Origin: Geodermatophilus siccatus
Lineage (GTDB): Bacteria > Actinomycetota > Actinomycetes > Mycobacteriales > Geodermatophilaceae
Assembly (NCBI RefSeq): GCF_900103785.1
Contig: NZ_FNHE01000001.1
Location: forward strand, 124,001-188,000
Reading direction: 5' to 3'
DNA: 64,000 nucleotides
Of the stretch, positions 9,464 to 18,103 are shown piece by piece (position 1 is the stretch's first letter; each line of letters opens with the position of its first letter). The notes below the pieces were generated by a model, which saw only the letters and a list, made by a program, of their open reading frames with translations, did no database searches and was not told the DNA's origin. Position numbers and translations under genes: made by a program.

Positions 9464-10582
9464 GTGACCCGCGCTCTCGCGGTGCTGACGTGCCTCGCGC
9501 TGCTCACGGTCGTGGTCGAGGCGACCGACGACCCGCGCCCGCTGCTCGCCGTCGCCCTCGGCGTGACGTTCGCGGCGCACGCGCTCGTCGCGCTGCCCTG
9601 GCTCGCCGGTCAGCCCGTGCCCCGCCGGTACTGGCTGACCGCCGGACACGTGTGCCTGCAGCTCCCCCTCGGCGCGCTGATGTTCGGCGCGGCGCACGCC
9701 GGGGTGGGGGCGACCCTGCTGCTGCTCGTGCTGGTCGCGCAGAGCGTGCTGCTCCTGCCGCTGCCGGCCGCCGCCGTGGTCACGGCACTGGTCCCCCTCG
9801 TGCACGCCGGGATGGGCTGGGCCGACTTCGCGCGCAACGGCCTCGGGATGCTGGGCGCGGCGGTCTTCACCGCGGTCGTCACCGCACTGCTCCAGCGGGA
9901 GCAGCAGGCCCGAGGCGAGCTGGCCGAGGCGAACGAGCGGCTGCGCGGGTACGCCGCACAGGCCGAGGAGCTCGCGACCACGCGGGAGCGCAACCGGCTG
10001 GCCCGCGACATCCACGACGGCCTCGGCCACCACCTGACCGTCGTGCAGATGCAGGTGCAGGCCGCGCGGGCCGTGCTGCCGTCGGACCCCGGCCGCGCCG
10101 ACGAGGTGCTCGCCAAGGCCCAGCAGCAGGCCAGCGAGGCGCTGGCCGAGGTCCGCCGGTCGGTGGCCACGCTGCGCGAGCCCCGGACGTCGCCGCCGCT
10201 GCGCGCCGCGCTCGAGGCGCTCACCGCCGAGGTCTCCGCGGCCGGCGTCCCCGCGACGCTCGAGGTCGTCGGTACCGAGCGGCGGCTGCCCGCGGAGGCC
10301 GAGGAGTCCCTGTTCCGGTCGGCGCAGGAGGGGCTGACCAACGTCCGCAAGCACGCGGCGGCGACCTCGGCCCGGGTGACCCTGACCTACGGCGACGACG
10401 GGACGGTGCGGCTGAGCGTGCGGGACGACGGCTGCGGCCTGCCTGCGGGTGCGCACGACGCGGACCCGCGCGGCTTCGGGCTGGTCGGGTTGCGGGAGCG
10501 GGCGGCGCGCGCCGGCGGGCAGCTGGTCGTGGCACCGGTCCCGGGCGGGGGCACCGAGCTGCTGGTGGAGGTGCCGGGATGA
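9464..10582 (+). CDS. Sensor histidine kinase (NarL/DesK type)
   Basis: A 372-residue membrane kinase with about five N-terminal TM segments (residues 1-145), a short coiled coil, then HisKA_3. The phospho-acceptor is H184 in RDIHDGLGHH. The HATPase domain includes SAQEGLTNVRKHA (N-box) and DDGCGLPAG (G1). There is no extracellular sensing domain, so it probably senses in or at the membrane. The stop overlaps the response regulator start (ATGA). Stimulus unknown. Confidence 0.9.
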   Translation: MTRALAVLTCLALLTVVVEATDDPRPLLAVALGVTFAAHALVALPWLAGQPVPRRYWLTAGHVCLQLPLGALMFGAAHAGVGATLLLLVLVAQSVLLLPLPAAAVVTALVPLVHAGMGWADFARNGLGMLGAAVFTAVVTALLQREQQARGELAEANERLRGYAAQAEELATTRERNRLARDIHDGLGHHLTVVQMQVQAARAVLPSDPGRADEVLAKAQQQASEALAEVRRSVATLREPRTSPPLRAALEALTAEVSAAGVPATLEVVGTERRLPAEAEESLFRSAQEGLTNVRKHAAATSARVTLTYGDDGTVRLSVRDDGCGLPAGAHDADPRGFGLVGLRERAARAGGQLVVAPVPGGGTELLVEVPG

Positions 10583-11232
10583 GCGCCGTCCGCGTGCTGG
10601 TGGTCGACGACCAGGCGCTGTTCCGCGAGGCGTTGGCCACGCTGCTGGGCGCCCGGCCCGAGGTCGAGGTCGTCGGGGAGGCCGGGAACGGGCACCAGGC
10701 GCTGGAGCGGGCGGCCGCGCTGCAGCCCGACGTCGTCCTGATGGACCTGCACATGCCGGTGCTCGACGGGATCGCCGCGACCCGGCGGCTCAAGGTCGAG
10801 CAGCCCGGTGTGCGGGTGCTGGCGCTGACGACCTTCGACGACGACGAGGACGTCTTCGCGGCGCTGCGGGCCGGCGCGCTGGGCTACCTGCTCAAGGACG
10901 TCTCCTCCGACCGCCTGGTCGAGGCGGTGCTGTCGGCGGCGCGCGGGGAGTCGGTGCTGCAGCCCTCGGTCGCGGCGAAGGTGGTGGCCCGCTTCGCGCA
11001 GCTGGACGACGCCCCGCGGTCCCGGCCGCAGCCGCTGGTCGTGCCGCTGTCCGACCGCGAGCTCGACGTGCTCCGGCTGCTGGCCGACGGCCGCAGCAAC
11101 CGGGAGATCGCGACGGCGCTGTTCCTGGCCGAGGGCACGGTCAAGAACCACGTGACCAACGTGCTGGGCAAGCTCGGCGCCCGGGACCGCACCCAGGCGG
11201 CGCTGCGCGCCCGGGCCCTCGACCTGCTCTGA
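10579..11232 (+). CDS. LuxR/NarL-family response regulator
   Basis: A 217-residue DNA-binding regulator. The receiver domain (residues 1-120) has acidic residues D10/D11, phospho-acceptor D56 and K106. The C-terminal GerE-type helix-turn-helix spans about 155-217 (LSDRELDVLRLLADG...EGTVKNHVTNVLGKL). Translationally coupled to the kinase. The membrane protein gene 80 nt downstream is a candidate target or partner. Confidence 0.93.
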   Translation: MSAVRVLVVDDQALFREALATLLGARPEVEVVGEAGNGHQALERAAALQPDVVLMDLHMPVLDGIAATRRLKVEQPGVRVLALTTFDDDEDVFAALRAGALGYLLKDVSSDRLVEAVLSAARGESVLQPSVAAKVVARFAQLDDAPRSRPQPLVVPLSDRELDVLRLLADGRSNREIATALFLAEGTVKNHVTNVLGKLGARDRTQAALRARALDLL

Positions 11233-11311
11233 GGGGTCATGCCGGGACGTGACCGGCGACCGTGACCTCCGGCACCTGGCAGGGACGGCGCGGCGTCCGA
11301 CGCTCTCCGGC

Positions 11312-11722
11312 ATGACGACGCAGACCCCTCCCCGGCACGCGCACAGCCGCGGCCGGCGCACCTGGCACCTCGTCCGCCACTACCTCGAGATGGTCGTCGC
11401 GATGGTGGTCGGGATGGCGGTGCTGGGCCCGGTCGAGGCCCTCCTCTGGCCCGGCGTGGACGACCGGGTCGACGTGCACGCCGTGGTCATGGCCACCAAC
11501 ATGGCCGTCGCGATGGCCGCCTGGATGCGGTTCCGCGGCCACTCCTGGCCCGCGATCGCGGAGATGTCCGCGGCGATGTACGTGCCGTTCGCCGTCCTGC
11601 TGGTGCCCTACTGGGCGGGCGCGGTGTCCGGCTCGTTCCTGTTCACCGCCGGGCACGTGCTGATGCTCCCCGCCATGGCGCTGGCGATGTGGTGGCGCCT
11701 CGACGAGTACGCCGGCTGCTGA
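11312..11722 (+). CDS. Integral membrane protein of unknown function
   Basis: A 136-residue protein with a His/Arg-rich N-terminus and four hydrophobic segments rich in Met and Ala. The frame is open back to 11249, but ATG 11312 is preferred because the upstream residues look non-coding and the hydrophobic core follows soon after. It lies downstream of the two-component pair on the same strand. I do not recognise the family. Confidence 0.65.
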   Translation: MTTQTPPRHAHSRGRRTWHLVRHYLEMVVAMVVGMAVLGPVEALLWPGVDDRVDVHAVVMATNMAVAMAAWMRFRGHSWPAIAEMSAAMYVPFAVLLVPYWAGAVSGSFLFTAGHVLMLPAMALAMWWRLDEYAGC

Positions 11723-11731
11723 GGACACCGA

Positions 11732-11787
11732 GAGTGCGCGGAGGAGGACCTGTCCAGGACCTGCGACAGGTCCTCCTCCGCGCACTC
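11732..11787. terminator. Bidirectional terminator between convergent genes
   Basis: Perfect 23-bp inverted repeat (11732-11754 with 11765-11787, 10-nt loop) between the membrane protein stop and the cimA stop. It is the longest perfect stem in the window and can serve both strands. Confidence 0.8.
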
Positions 11788-11795
11788 GTGCGGCG

Positions 11796-13370
11796 TCAGC
11801 GGTTGCGGACGGCGTAGGTGAGGGCGTCGACCAGGGCGTGCCAGGAGGCCTCGACGATGTTGTCGTGGACGCCCACGGTGGTCCACTCCCCCACCCCGTC
11901 GGTGCTGTCGATCAGCACCCGGGTCGTGGCGCCGCTGCCGCCCTTCCAGCCCAGGATGCGGACCTTGTAGTCGGCCAGCGAGACGTCGGCCAGCTGCGGG
12001 TAGCGGCTGACCAGCGCCTGGCGCAGCGCGTTGTCCAGCGCGTTGACCGGGCCGTTGCCCTCGCCGGTGCTGATGACCCGCTGCCCGTCGACGTGCACCT
12101 TGACCGTGGCCTCGCTCATGACCTGGCCGTTGCCCCAGTGCTCGACGGAGGTCCGGTAGCTCTCCAGCTCGAACAGCGGCGGCGGTGCGTCGGGCAGCTC
12201 GGCGCGCAGCAGCAGCTCGAAGGAGGCGTCGGCGGCCTCGAACGACCAGCCGTCGGCCTCGAGCACCTTGACCCGGTCGACGACCCGGCCGATGACGTCG
12301 GTGTGCCCGTCGAGGTCGACGCCGAGCTCGCGGCCCTTGAGCTCCACCGACGCCCGGCCGGCCATCTCGGTGACCAGGATGCGCATGTCGTTGCCCACGA
12401 GCTCGGGGTCGAGGTGGTTGTACAGCTCGGGGCTGACCTTGATCGCGCTGGCGTGCAGGCCGGCCTTGTGCGCGAACGCCGAGGCGCCGACGTAGGGCTG
12501 GTGCTCGTCGGGGGCGATGTTGGCCAGCTCGGCGATGGCGTGGCTGACCCGCTGCAGCTCGGTCAGGCAGCCCTCGGGGACGACCGGCAGGCCCATCTTG
12601 GTGACCAGGTTGGCGATCAGCACGAAGGTGTCGGCGTTGCCGGCGCGCTCGCCGTAGCCGTTCGCCGTCCCCTGCACGTGGGTGACGCCGGCCTCGACCG
12701 CGGCCAGGGTGTTGGCGACGGCACAGCCGGTGTCGTCCTGGCAGTGGATGCCCAGGCGGCCCTCGACCCGGGCGCGGACGTCGGCGACGACCCGGCCGAC
12801 GCCCATCGGCAGCATCCCGCCGTTGGTGTCGCACAGGACCCCGACCTCGGCGCCCGCGGCGAAGGCCGTCCGCAGCACCTCGACGCCGTGGTCGGGGTCG
12901 GCGGCGTAGCCGTCGAAGAAGTGCTCGCAGTCGACGAACACCCGCCGGCCGTGCCCGACCAGGAAGGCGACGGTGTCGCGCACCATCGCGAGGTTCTCCT
13001 CGAGCGTCGTCCGCAGCGCCTCGCGCACGTGCCGGACGTCGGACTTCGCGACCAGGCAGACCACCGGCGTCTCGGCGTCGAGCAGTGCGCGCACCTGGGC
13101 GTCGTCCTCGACGCGGACGCCGGCCTTGCGGGTGGAGCCGAACGCCACCAGCTGGGCGTGCCGCAGCTTGAGCTCGGTGCGGGCGCGGGCGAAGAACTCG
13201 GTGTCCTTGGGCAGCGCGCCCGGCCACCCACCTTCGATGAAGCCGACGCCGATCTCGTCGAGCAGCCGGGCGACGGCCAGCTTGTCGGCGACGGAGTAGC
13301 TCACGCCCTCGCGCTGGGCGCCGTCGCGCAGCGTGGTGTCGAAGACGTGGAAGTCGAGCGGGGTGGACAT
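11796..13370 (-). CDS. cimA: (R)-citramalate synthase, CimA type
   Basis: LeuA-like condensing enzyme that makes citramalate from pyruvate and acetyl-CoA, giving a threonine-independent route to 2-ketobutyrate and isoleucine. The 524-residue protein has FDTTLRDGAQ at residues 10-19, the GTANGYGERAGN signature and the C-terminal allosteric domain expected for feedback control. Oddity: where related enzymes have a metal-binding HxH, it has H209-C210-Q211. ATG start with AGGAG upstream. A leader peptide and terminator precede it. Confidence 0.88.
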   Translation of the reverse strand: MSTPLDFHVFDTTLRDGAQREGVSYSVADKLAVARLLDEIGVGFIEGGWPGALPKDTEFFARARTELKLRHAQLVAFGSTRKAGVRVEDDAQVRALLDAETPVVCLVAKSDVRHVREALRTTLEENLAMVRDTVAFLVGHGRRVFVDCEHFFDGYAADPDHGVEVLRTAFAAGAEVGVLCDTNGGMLPMGVGRVVADVRARVEGRLGIHCQDDTGCAVANTLAAVEAGVTHVQGTANGYGERAGNADTFVLIANLVTKMGLPVVPEGCLTELQRVSHAIAELANIAPDEHQPYVGASAFAHKAGLHASAIKVSPELYNHLDPELVGNDMRILVTEMAGRASVELKGRELGVDLDGHTDVIGRVVDRVKVLEADGWSFEAADASFELLLRAELPDAPPPLFELESYRTSVEHWGNGQVMSEATVKVHVDGQRVISTGEGNGPVNALDNALRQALVSRYPQLADVSLADYKVRILGWKGGSGATTRVLIDSTDGVGEWTTVGVHDNIVEASWHALVDALTYAVRNR

Positions 13371-13402
13371 CGGATCTCCTGCGGGTGGGCGGCCCGAACA
13401 CC

Positions 13403-13429
13403 AAAAAGACCCCCCGGGTACGGGAGGTC
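13403..13429 (-). terminator. cimA attenuator terminator
   Basis: On the minus strand GACCTCCCG (13429-13421) pairs with CGGGGGGTC (13416-13408), one U-G pair and a 4-nt loop, followed by TTTTT (13407-13403). It lies 32 nt upstream of the cimA start and downstream of the leader peptide, as expected for an attenuator. It is one of the few true U-tract terminators here. Confidence 0.75.
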
Positions 13430-13457
13430 GGCGCGCGGTCGGGGAGGGGACTGCGCG

Positions 13458-13505
13458 CTACGTGCTAATGAGCGAGGCGATGGCGATCGAGCCGGCGGAG
13501 TGCAT
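13458..13505 (-). CDS. cimA leader peptide (15 codons, Ile-rich)
   Basis: ATG at 13505 to TAG at 13460-13458 encodes MHSAGSIAIASLIST: three Ile and one Leu among 15 residues. An in-frame GTG at 13523 would give a 21-residue version. A GCGCGC/GCGCGC inverted repeat (13431-13436 with 13453-13458) overlaps the stop, followed by the terminator. This is the layout of ribosome-mediated attenuation: stalling at Ile codons would prevent terminator formation. No Shine-Dalgarno is seen; a TTTACT box 8 nt upstream of the ATG suggests a leaderless start. Confidence 0.65.
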   Translation of the reverse strand: MHSAGSIAIASLIST

Positions 13506-13638
13506 CGCCGTCGAGTAAAGCACGCCCGGACGTCCCGATCGACCGCCGCCGTGCCGTGCCCACCGATGGACTCCCGGGGTGAGCCCCGACACACTGCCCA
13601 GCGCAGGGTCGCAGACGACGTCCCATCGGGAGGCCCGG

Positions 13639-15135
13639 GTGCCCCATCCGTTCGACCGCAGCGGTACCGAGGTCGGCCCCGACGGCGTCCGGCGCTACAC
13701 CCGGCTGCCCCGGAACCTGGTCACGATGCTGCGCACGGCGGTCGACGCGCACCCCGATGCGGAGGCGCTGGTCGAGCTCGGCGGCGAACGGGTGACCTAC
13801 CGGCAGCTGTGGAACCGCGCGACGCGCGTCGCCGGCGGGCTGCGGGCCGCGGGCGTGCAGCCGGGCGACCGGGTCGCCAACCGGCTGGGCAACGGCAACG
13901 ACTGGGTGTACGCGTTCTGGGGCACGCTGCTCGCTGGCGCGGTCGCCGTCCCGGTGAACACCCGCTTCGCCGATCCCGAGGTGCGCTACGTCCTGGAGGA
14001 CTCCGGTGCCGCGTACGCCATCGAGCCCGGGGCCGCGCTGCCCGACGGCGAACCGCTGGAGGTGACCGAGCAGGGGCACACCGACCTGGCCGCGATCTTC
14101 TACACCAGTGGCACCACCGGCTTCCCCAAGGGTGCGATGACCACCCACGAGAACTTCCTGTCGAACGTCGAGACCTGCCTGCGCTGCCTGTCCCTCGACC
14201 GCCAGCAGCTGACCACGCTCATCTCGGTGCCGCTGTTCCACGTCACCGGCTGCAACTCCCAGCTGCTGGTGGTCACGGCGACCGGCGGGCGGGCGGTGGT
14301 CATGCCGGTCTTCGAGGTCCGCGCCTTCCTGCGCGCCATCGCCGACGAGCGCGTCGACGTGCTCACGACGGTGCCGGCGATCTACTGGTTGGCGCTGCAG
14401 CAACCGGACTTCGCCGACGTCGACACCTCGTCGGTGCGGGCGCTCAGCTACGGCGGGGCGCCCATCGCACCGGACCTCGTGCACCGCATCAAGGAGGCCT
14501 TCCCGACCGCGCGGGTCGGCAACGGCTTCGGGCTGACCGAGACGTCGTCGGTGTCCACCTACCTGCCCGACGAGTACGCCGCCGAACACGCCGACTCGGT
14601 GGGCTTCCCGGCGCCGGTGGTCGACCTGGACCTCGCCGACGCCGATCCGGGGACCGGTGTCGGCGAGCTGCTGATCCGGGGACCGAACGTCGTCGCCGGC
14701 TACTGGCGCAAGCCGGTGCAGACGGCGGAGTCGTTCGTCGATGGCTGGCTGCACAGCGGCGACCTCGCCCGCATCGACGACGAGGGCCTCGTGTACGTCG
14801 TCGACCGCAAGAAGGACATGATCAACCGCGGTGGCGAGAACGTGTACTGCGTCGAGGTGGAGAACGCCCTGGCCGCGCACCCGGCCGTGGGCGAGGTCGC
14901 GGTCGTCGGCGTCGCCGACCCGATGATGGGCGAGAAGGTCGGTGCCGTCGTCGTCCCCCTGCCCGGCCGGGCACTCGACCCGGACGACCTGGTCGCCTTC
15001 GCCCGCGAGCGGCTGGCCGACTTCAAGGTGCCGCAGTACCTGTCCGTCCGCAGCGAACCGCTGCCCCGCAACCCCGGCGGCAAGGTGCTCAAGCCGCCGC
15101 TGCGGGAGCAGGGCGACTGGCAGCCCGTCCGCTGA
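13639..15135 (+). CDS. Acyl-CoA synthetase (AMP-forming)
   Basis: A 498-residue ANL-superfamily ligase activating a carboxylic acid via acyl-AMP to the CoA thioester. The P-loop-like YTSGTTGFPKG is at residues 155-165, followed by GNGFGLTETSS, SGDLARIDDEG and the C-terminal hinge/lysine motif NPGGKVLKPPLR. GTG 13639 is preferred over GTG 13579 because GGGAGG sits upstream. Substrate (fatty or aromatic acid) cannot be assigned. Transcribed divergently from cimA; a remnant of a second gene follows it. Confidence 0.87.
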   Translation: MPHPFDRSGTEVGPDGVRRYTRLPRNLVTMLRTAVDAHPDAEALVELGGERVTYRQLWNRATRVAGGLRAAGVQPGDRVANRLGNGNDWVYAFWGTLLAGAVAVPVNTRFADPEVRYVLEDSGAAYAIEPGAALPDGEPLEVTEQGHTDLAAIFYTSGTTGFPKGAMTTHENFLSNVETCLRCLSLDRQQLTTLISVPLFHVTGCNSQLLVVTATGGRAVVMPVFEVRAFLRAIADERVDVLTTVPAIYWLALQQPDFADVDTSSVRALSYGGAPIAPDLVHRIKEAFPTARVGNGFGLTETSSVSTYLPDEYAAEHADSVGFPAPVVDLDLADADPGTGVGELLIRGPNVVAGYWRKPVQTAESFVDGWLHSGDLARIDDEGLVYVVDRKKDMINRGGENVYCVEVENALAAHPAVGEVAVVGVADPMMGEKVGAVVVPLPGRALDPDDLVAFARERLADFKVPQYLSVRSEPLPRNPGGKVLKPPLREQGDWQPVR

Positions 15136-15158
15136 GAGAGGACCACCCGAGGAGATCC

Positions 15159-15275
15159 GTGCCCACCGTCGAGGCCGTCCGTGGCCCCGTTCGGGTCTCT
15201 CGGCGGCAACACCGATCCGGGCTCACCGTTGCGGGTCCGGGCTCACGACCGGTGGCGAGCCCGGACCCCGGGTGA
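15159..15275 (+). pseudogene. Possible remnant 5' end of a phosphotriesterase-family gene
   Basis: Twenty-three nt after the acyl-CoA synthetase stop, GAGGAGATCC precedes a GTG starting MPTVEAVRGPV, which resembles the usual N-terminus of actinobacterial phosphotriesterase-family hydrolases (from memory; these continue with a metal-binding HEH segment). After about 11 codons the similarity ends and the frame runs through low-complexity sequence and a hairpin to a TGA at 15275. A full gene was probably deleted, leaving its ribosome site and first codons. Confidence 0.4.
15233..15268. terminator. Bidirectional terminator hairpin
   Basis: Perfect 12-bp stem GGGTCCGGGCTC (15233-15244) with GAGCCCGGACCC (15257-15268) and a 12-nt loop, between convergent acyl-CoA synthetase and leuB. 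Confidence 0.7.
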
Positions 15276-15302
15276 TCAGCTCAGCTGGTCATCCGGGGGC
15301 GC

Positions 15303-16325
15303 TCAGCCGCCGGCGAGCGCGGCGAGCCGGTCGCCGACCTCCTGGGTGCGCACCGGGGCCTGCGGGTCGCGGGTGGAGAGGTCGAAGGCGACGGCGGCGT
15401 TGACCTTGCGGGCCTGGTCGGCGCGGCCGAGGTGCTCGAGCAGCAGGCCGACCGACAGCACCGTGGCGGTGGGGTCGGCGACCCCCGTGCCGGCGATGTC
15501 GGGTGCCGAGCCGTGCACCGGCTCGAACATGCTGGGGTTGGTGCCCGAGGCGTCGAGGTTGCCGCTGGCGGCCAGCCCGATGCCACCGGTGACGGCCGCG
15601 GCCAGGTCGGTGACGATGTCGCCGAACAGGTTGTCGGTGACGATGACGTCGAAGCGGCCCGGGTCGGTCACGAAGAACATCGAGGCCGCGTCGACGTGCT
15701 GGTAGGCGACGGTGACCTCGGGGAACTCCGCGGAGACCTCCTCGACCGTCCGCGACCACAGCGACCCGGCGTGGGTGAGCACGTTGGTCTTGTGGATCAG
15801 CGTCAGGTGCTTGCGCGGCCGGGCGACGGCCCGCTCGAAGGCGTAGCGGACGACCCGCTCGACGCCGAACGCGGTGTTCAGGCTGACCTCGGTGGCCACC
15901 TCGTGCGGGGTGTCGCGGCGCAGGACGCCGCCGTTGCCCACGTAGGGCCCCTCGGTGCCCTCGCGCACGCACAGCATGTCGATGGCGCCGGGCCCGGCCA
16001 GCGGGCTGCGGACGCCGTCGAACAGCCGGGCCGGGCGCAGGTTGACGTGGTGGTCGAGCTCGAAGCGCAGCCGCAGCAGCAGGCCGCGCTCGAGGATCCC
16101 CGGCGGGACGCTGGGGTCGCCGATGGCGCCGAGCAGGATCCCGTCGTGCTGGCGCAGCTCGTCGAGCACCGTGTCCGGCAGCAGCTCGCCGGTGCGCTGC
16201 CACCGCGACGCGCCGAGGTCGTAGGGGGTGCTCTCGACGTCGGGCGCGACCGCGCGGAGGACCTTGAGGCCCTCGGCCACCACCTCCGGACCGATTCCGT
16301 CTCCAGGGATCACAGCCAGGCGCAT
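15303..16325 (-). CDS. leuB: 3-isopropylmalate dehydrogenase
   Basis: Oxidative decarboxylation of 3-isopropylmalate in leucine synthesis; the same enzyme class can oxidise 3-methylmalate in the citramalate route fed by CimA. The 340-residue protein opens with the nucleotide-fold segment [15 protein letters not shown] and carries [16 protein letters not shown], the metal/substrate motif. ATG 16325 was chosen over upstream starts because it gives the family N-terminus and a leaderless promoter. It follows serA by 16 nt. Confidence 0.93.
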   Translation of the reverse strand: MRLAVIPGDGIGPEVVAEGLKVLRAVAPDVESTPYDLGASRWQRTGELLPDTVLDELRQHDGILLGAIGDPSVPPGILERGLLLRLRFELDHHVNLRPARLFDGVRSPLAGPGAIDMLCVREGTEGPYVGNGGVLRRDTPHEVATEVSLNTAFGVERVVRYAFERAVARPRKHLTLIHKTNVLTHAGSLWSRTVEEVSAEFPEVTVAYQHVDAASMFFVTDPGRFDVIVTDNLFGDIVTDLAAAVTGGIGLAASGNLDASGTNPSMFEPVHGSAPDIAGTGVADPTATVLSVGLLLEHLGRADQARKVNAAVAFDLSTRDPQAPVRTQEVGDRLAALAGG

Positions 16326-16333
16326 GGGGACAG

Positions 16334-16339
16334 ACCCTA
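16334..16339 (-). promoter_or_regulatory. -10 box for leaderless leuB transcript
   Basis: TAGGGT on the minus strand ends 8 nt before the leuB ATG and starts just after the serA stop. leuB may thus have its own promoter as well as read-through from serA. Confidence 0.45.
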
Positions 16340-16341
16340 GG

Positions 16342-17943
16342 TCAGCGCGGGGTGAGGTCCGCGGAGCGGGCCTCACGCGCGCCGATCCGGCCGGCGATGT
16401 CACCCAGCAGCTCGGCCGGGACCGGGCTGTCGACGGTCACCGCCATGAGCGCCTCGCCGCCGCGGGTGGTGCGGCTGACCTGCGCGCCGGCGATGTTGAT
16501 CCCGGCCTCCCCCAGCGCCGCGCCGACCGTGCCGACGACGCCGGGCCGGTCGGTGTAGACGAAGAACAGCAGGTAGCCCGACGCGTCCAGGTCCATGTCG
16601 AAGCCGTTGACCTCGACCAGCTTGGGCACCTGGTTCTTGCCGAACAGGGTGCCGGAGACGGTCACCTCGGTGCCGTCGGCCATCGCGCCGCGGACGGTGA
16701 TCAGGTTGCGGTAGTCGGGGCTCTCGACCTCGCTGGTCAGCGCCACCTCGAGGCCGCGCTGCTGGGCGAACAGCGGGGCGTTGACGTAGGTGACCTGCTC
16801 CTCGACCACGTCGGAGAACACGCCCTTGAGGACGGCGAGCTGCACCACCGAGTCGTCGAACTCGGCGATCTTGCCGCGGACCTCGACGGTGACCGACTGG
16901 GCCAGCCCGCCCGCGACGGCGGTGAACACCCGGCCGAGCTTCTCGGCCAGCGGCAGGCCCGGGCGGACGTCCTCGGCGACGACCCCGCCGGCCTGGACGT
17001 TCACCGCGTCGGGCACGAACTCGCCCTGCAGCGCCAGCCGCACCGAGTGCGCCACGGCGGTGCCGGCCTTGTCCTGCGCCTCGGTCGTGGAGGCGCCCAG
17101 GTGCGGGGTGACGACGGTGTTCGGCAGCTCGAACAGCGGGCTGTCGGTGCACGGCTCCTTGGCGTACACGTCGATGCCCGCCGCGCCGACCTGGCCCGAC
17201 TTCAGCGCGTCGGCCAGCGCCGCCTCGTCGACCAGCCCGCCGCGGGCGGCGTTGACGATGATCACGCCGCGCTTGGTGGTGGCGAGCTCGGCGGCGCCGA
17301 TGAGGCCCAGGGTCTCCGGCGTCTTGGGCAGGTGGATCGTGATGAAGTCCGCCTCGCGCAGCAGCTCCTCCAGCGACACCATGCGGACGCCGAGCTGGGC
17401 GGCCCGGCCCGGCTGGATGTAGGGGTCGTAGGCGATGAGCGTGACGCCGAAGGCGGCCAGCCGCTGGGCGACCAGCTGGCCGATCCGCCCCAGGCCGACC
17501 ACGCCGAGGACCTTGTCGGTGACCTCGACGCCGGTGAACTTGGAGCGCTTCCAGGTGCCCTCGCGCAGCGACGCGTCGGCGGCCGGGATGTGGCGCGCGG
17601 CGGCCAGCAGCAGGGCCACCGCGTGCTCGGCGGCGCTGACGATGTTCGAGGTCGGGGCGTTGACCACCATGACCCCGCGCTCGGTCGCCGCGGACACGTC
17701 GACGTTGTCCAGGCCGATGCCGGCGCGGGCGACGACCTTGAGGTTCGGGGCGGCGGCCAGCGCCTCGGCGTCGATCTGCGTGGCGCTGCGGATCATCACC
17801 GCGGCGGCGTCGGCCAGCGCGGGCAGCAGGGCGGCGCGGTCGGCGCCGTCCACGTGACGGATCTCGACGTCACGCCCCAGCACCTCCAGCACGCTGGGAG
17901 CGAGTTCCTCGGCGATCAGGACGACGGGCGCGGTCGTGGTCAC
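16342..17943 (-). CDS. serA: D-3-phosphoglycerate dehydrogenase, long ACT-containing form
   Basis: Oxidises 3-phosphoglycerate with NAD+ in the first step of serine synthesis. The 533-residue protein matches the long actinobacterial form with catalytic, NAD (GLGRIG at residues 150-155), intervening ASB and C-terminal ACT domains. Catalytic-type R234, E263 and H281 are in place. The ACT segment [20 protein letters not shown] suggests serine feedback inhibition. GTG 17943 is leaderless with TAGGCT 8 nt upstream. Confidence 0.94.
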   Translation of the reverse strand: MTTTAPVVLIAEELAPSVLEVLGRDVEIRHVDGADRAALLPALADAAAVMIRSATQIDAEALAAAPNLKVVARAGIGLDNVDVSAATERGVMVVNAPTSNIVSAAEHAVALLLAAARHIPAADASLREGTWKRSKFTGVEVTDKVLGVVGLGRIGQLVAQRLAAFGVTLIAYDPYIQPGRAAQLGVRMVSLEELLREADFITIHLPKTPETLGLIGAAELATTKRGVIIVNAARGGLVDEAALADALKSGQVGAAGIDVYAKEPCTDSPLFELPNTVVTPHLGASTTEAQDKAGTAVAHSVRLALQGEFVPDAVNVQAGGVVAEDVRPGLPLAEKLGRVFTAVAGGLAQSVTVEVRGKIAEFDDSVVQLAVLKGVFSDVVEEQVTYVNAPLFAQQRGLEVALTSEVESPDYRNLITVRGAMADGTEVTVSGTLFGKNQVPKLVEVNGFDMDLDASGYLLFFVYTDRPGVVGTVGAALGEAGINIAGAQVSRTTRGGEALMAVTVDSPVPAELLGDIAGRIGAREARSADLTPR

Positions 17944-17951
17944 GGGACCAC

Positions 17952-17957
17952 AGCCTA
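17952..17957 (-). promoter_or_regulatory. -10 box for leaderless serA transcript
   Basis: TAGGCT on the minus strand ends 8 nt before the GTG start, with no ribosome-binding sequence between. Confidence 0.5.
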
Positions 17958-18103
17958 GGGAGCAGCGCGGCCCCGGGCCCACCAGCCCCTTCCCGTGGCG
18001 ATCGGCGATCCCCCGCCGAGGGGTGGGGTCGCTTGCCCGGGTGGGGACGGCCGGACATCCTGGCCGGGACGGTCGGCGGACGCCGGCGCCGACGGAGGAG
18101 ACC

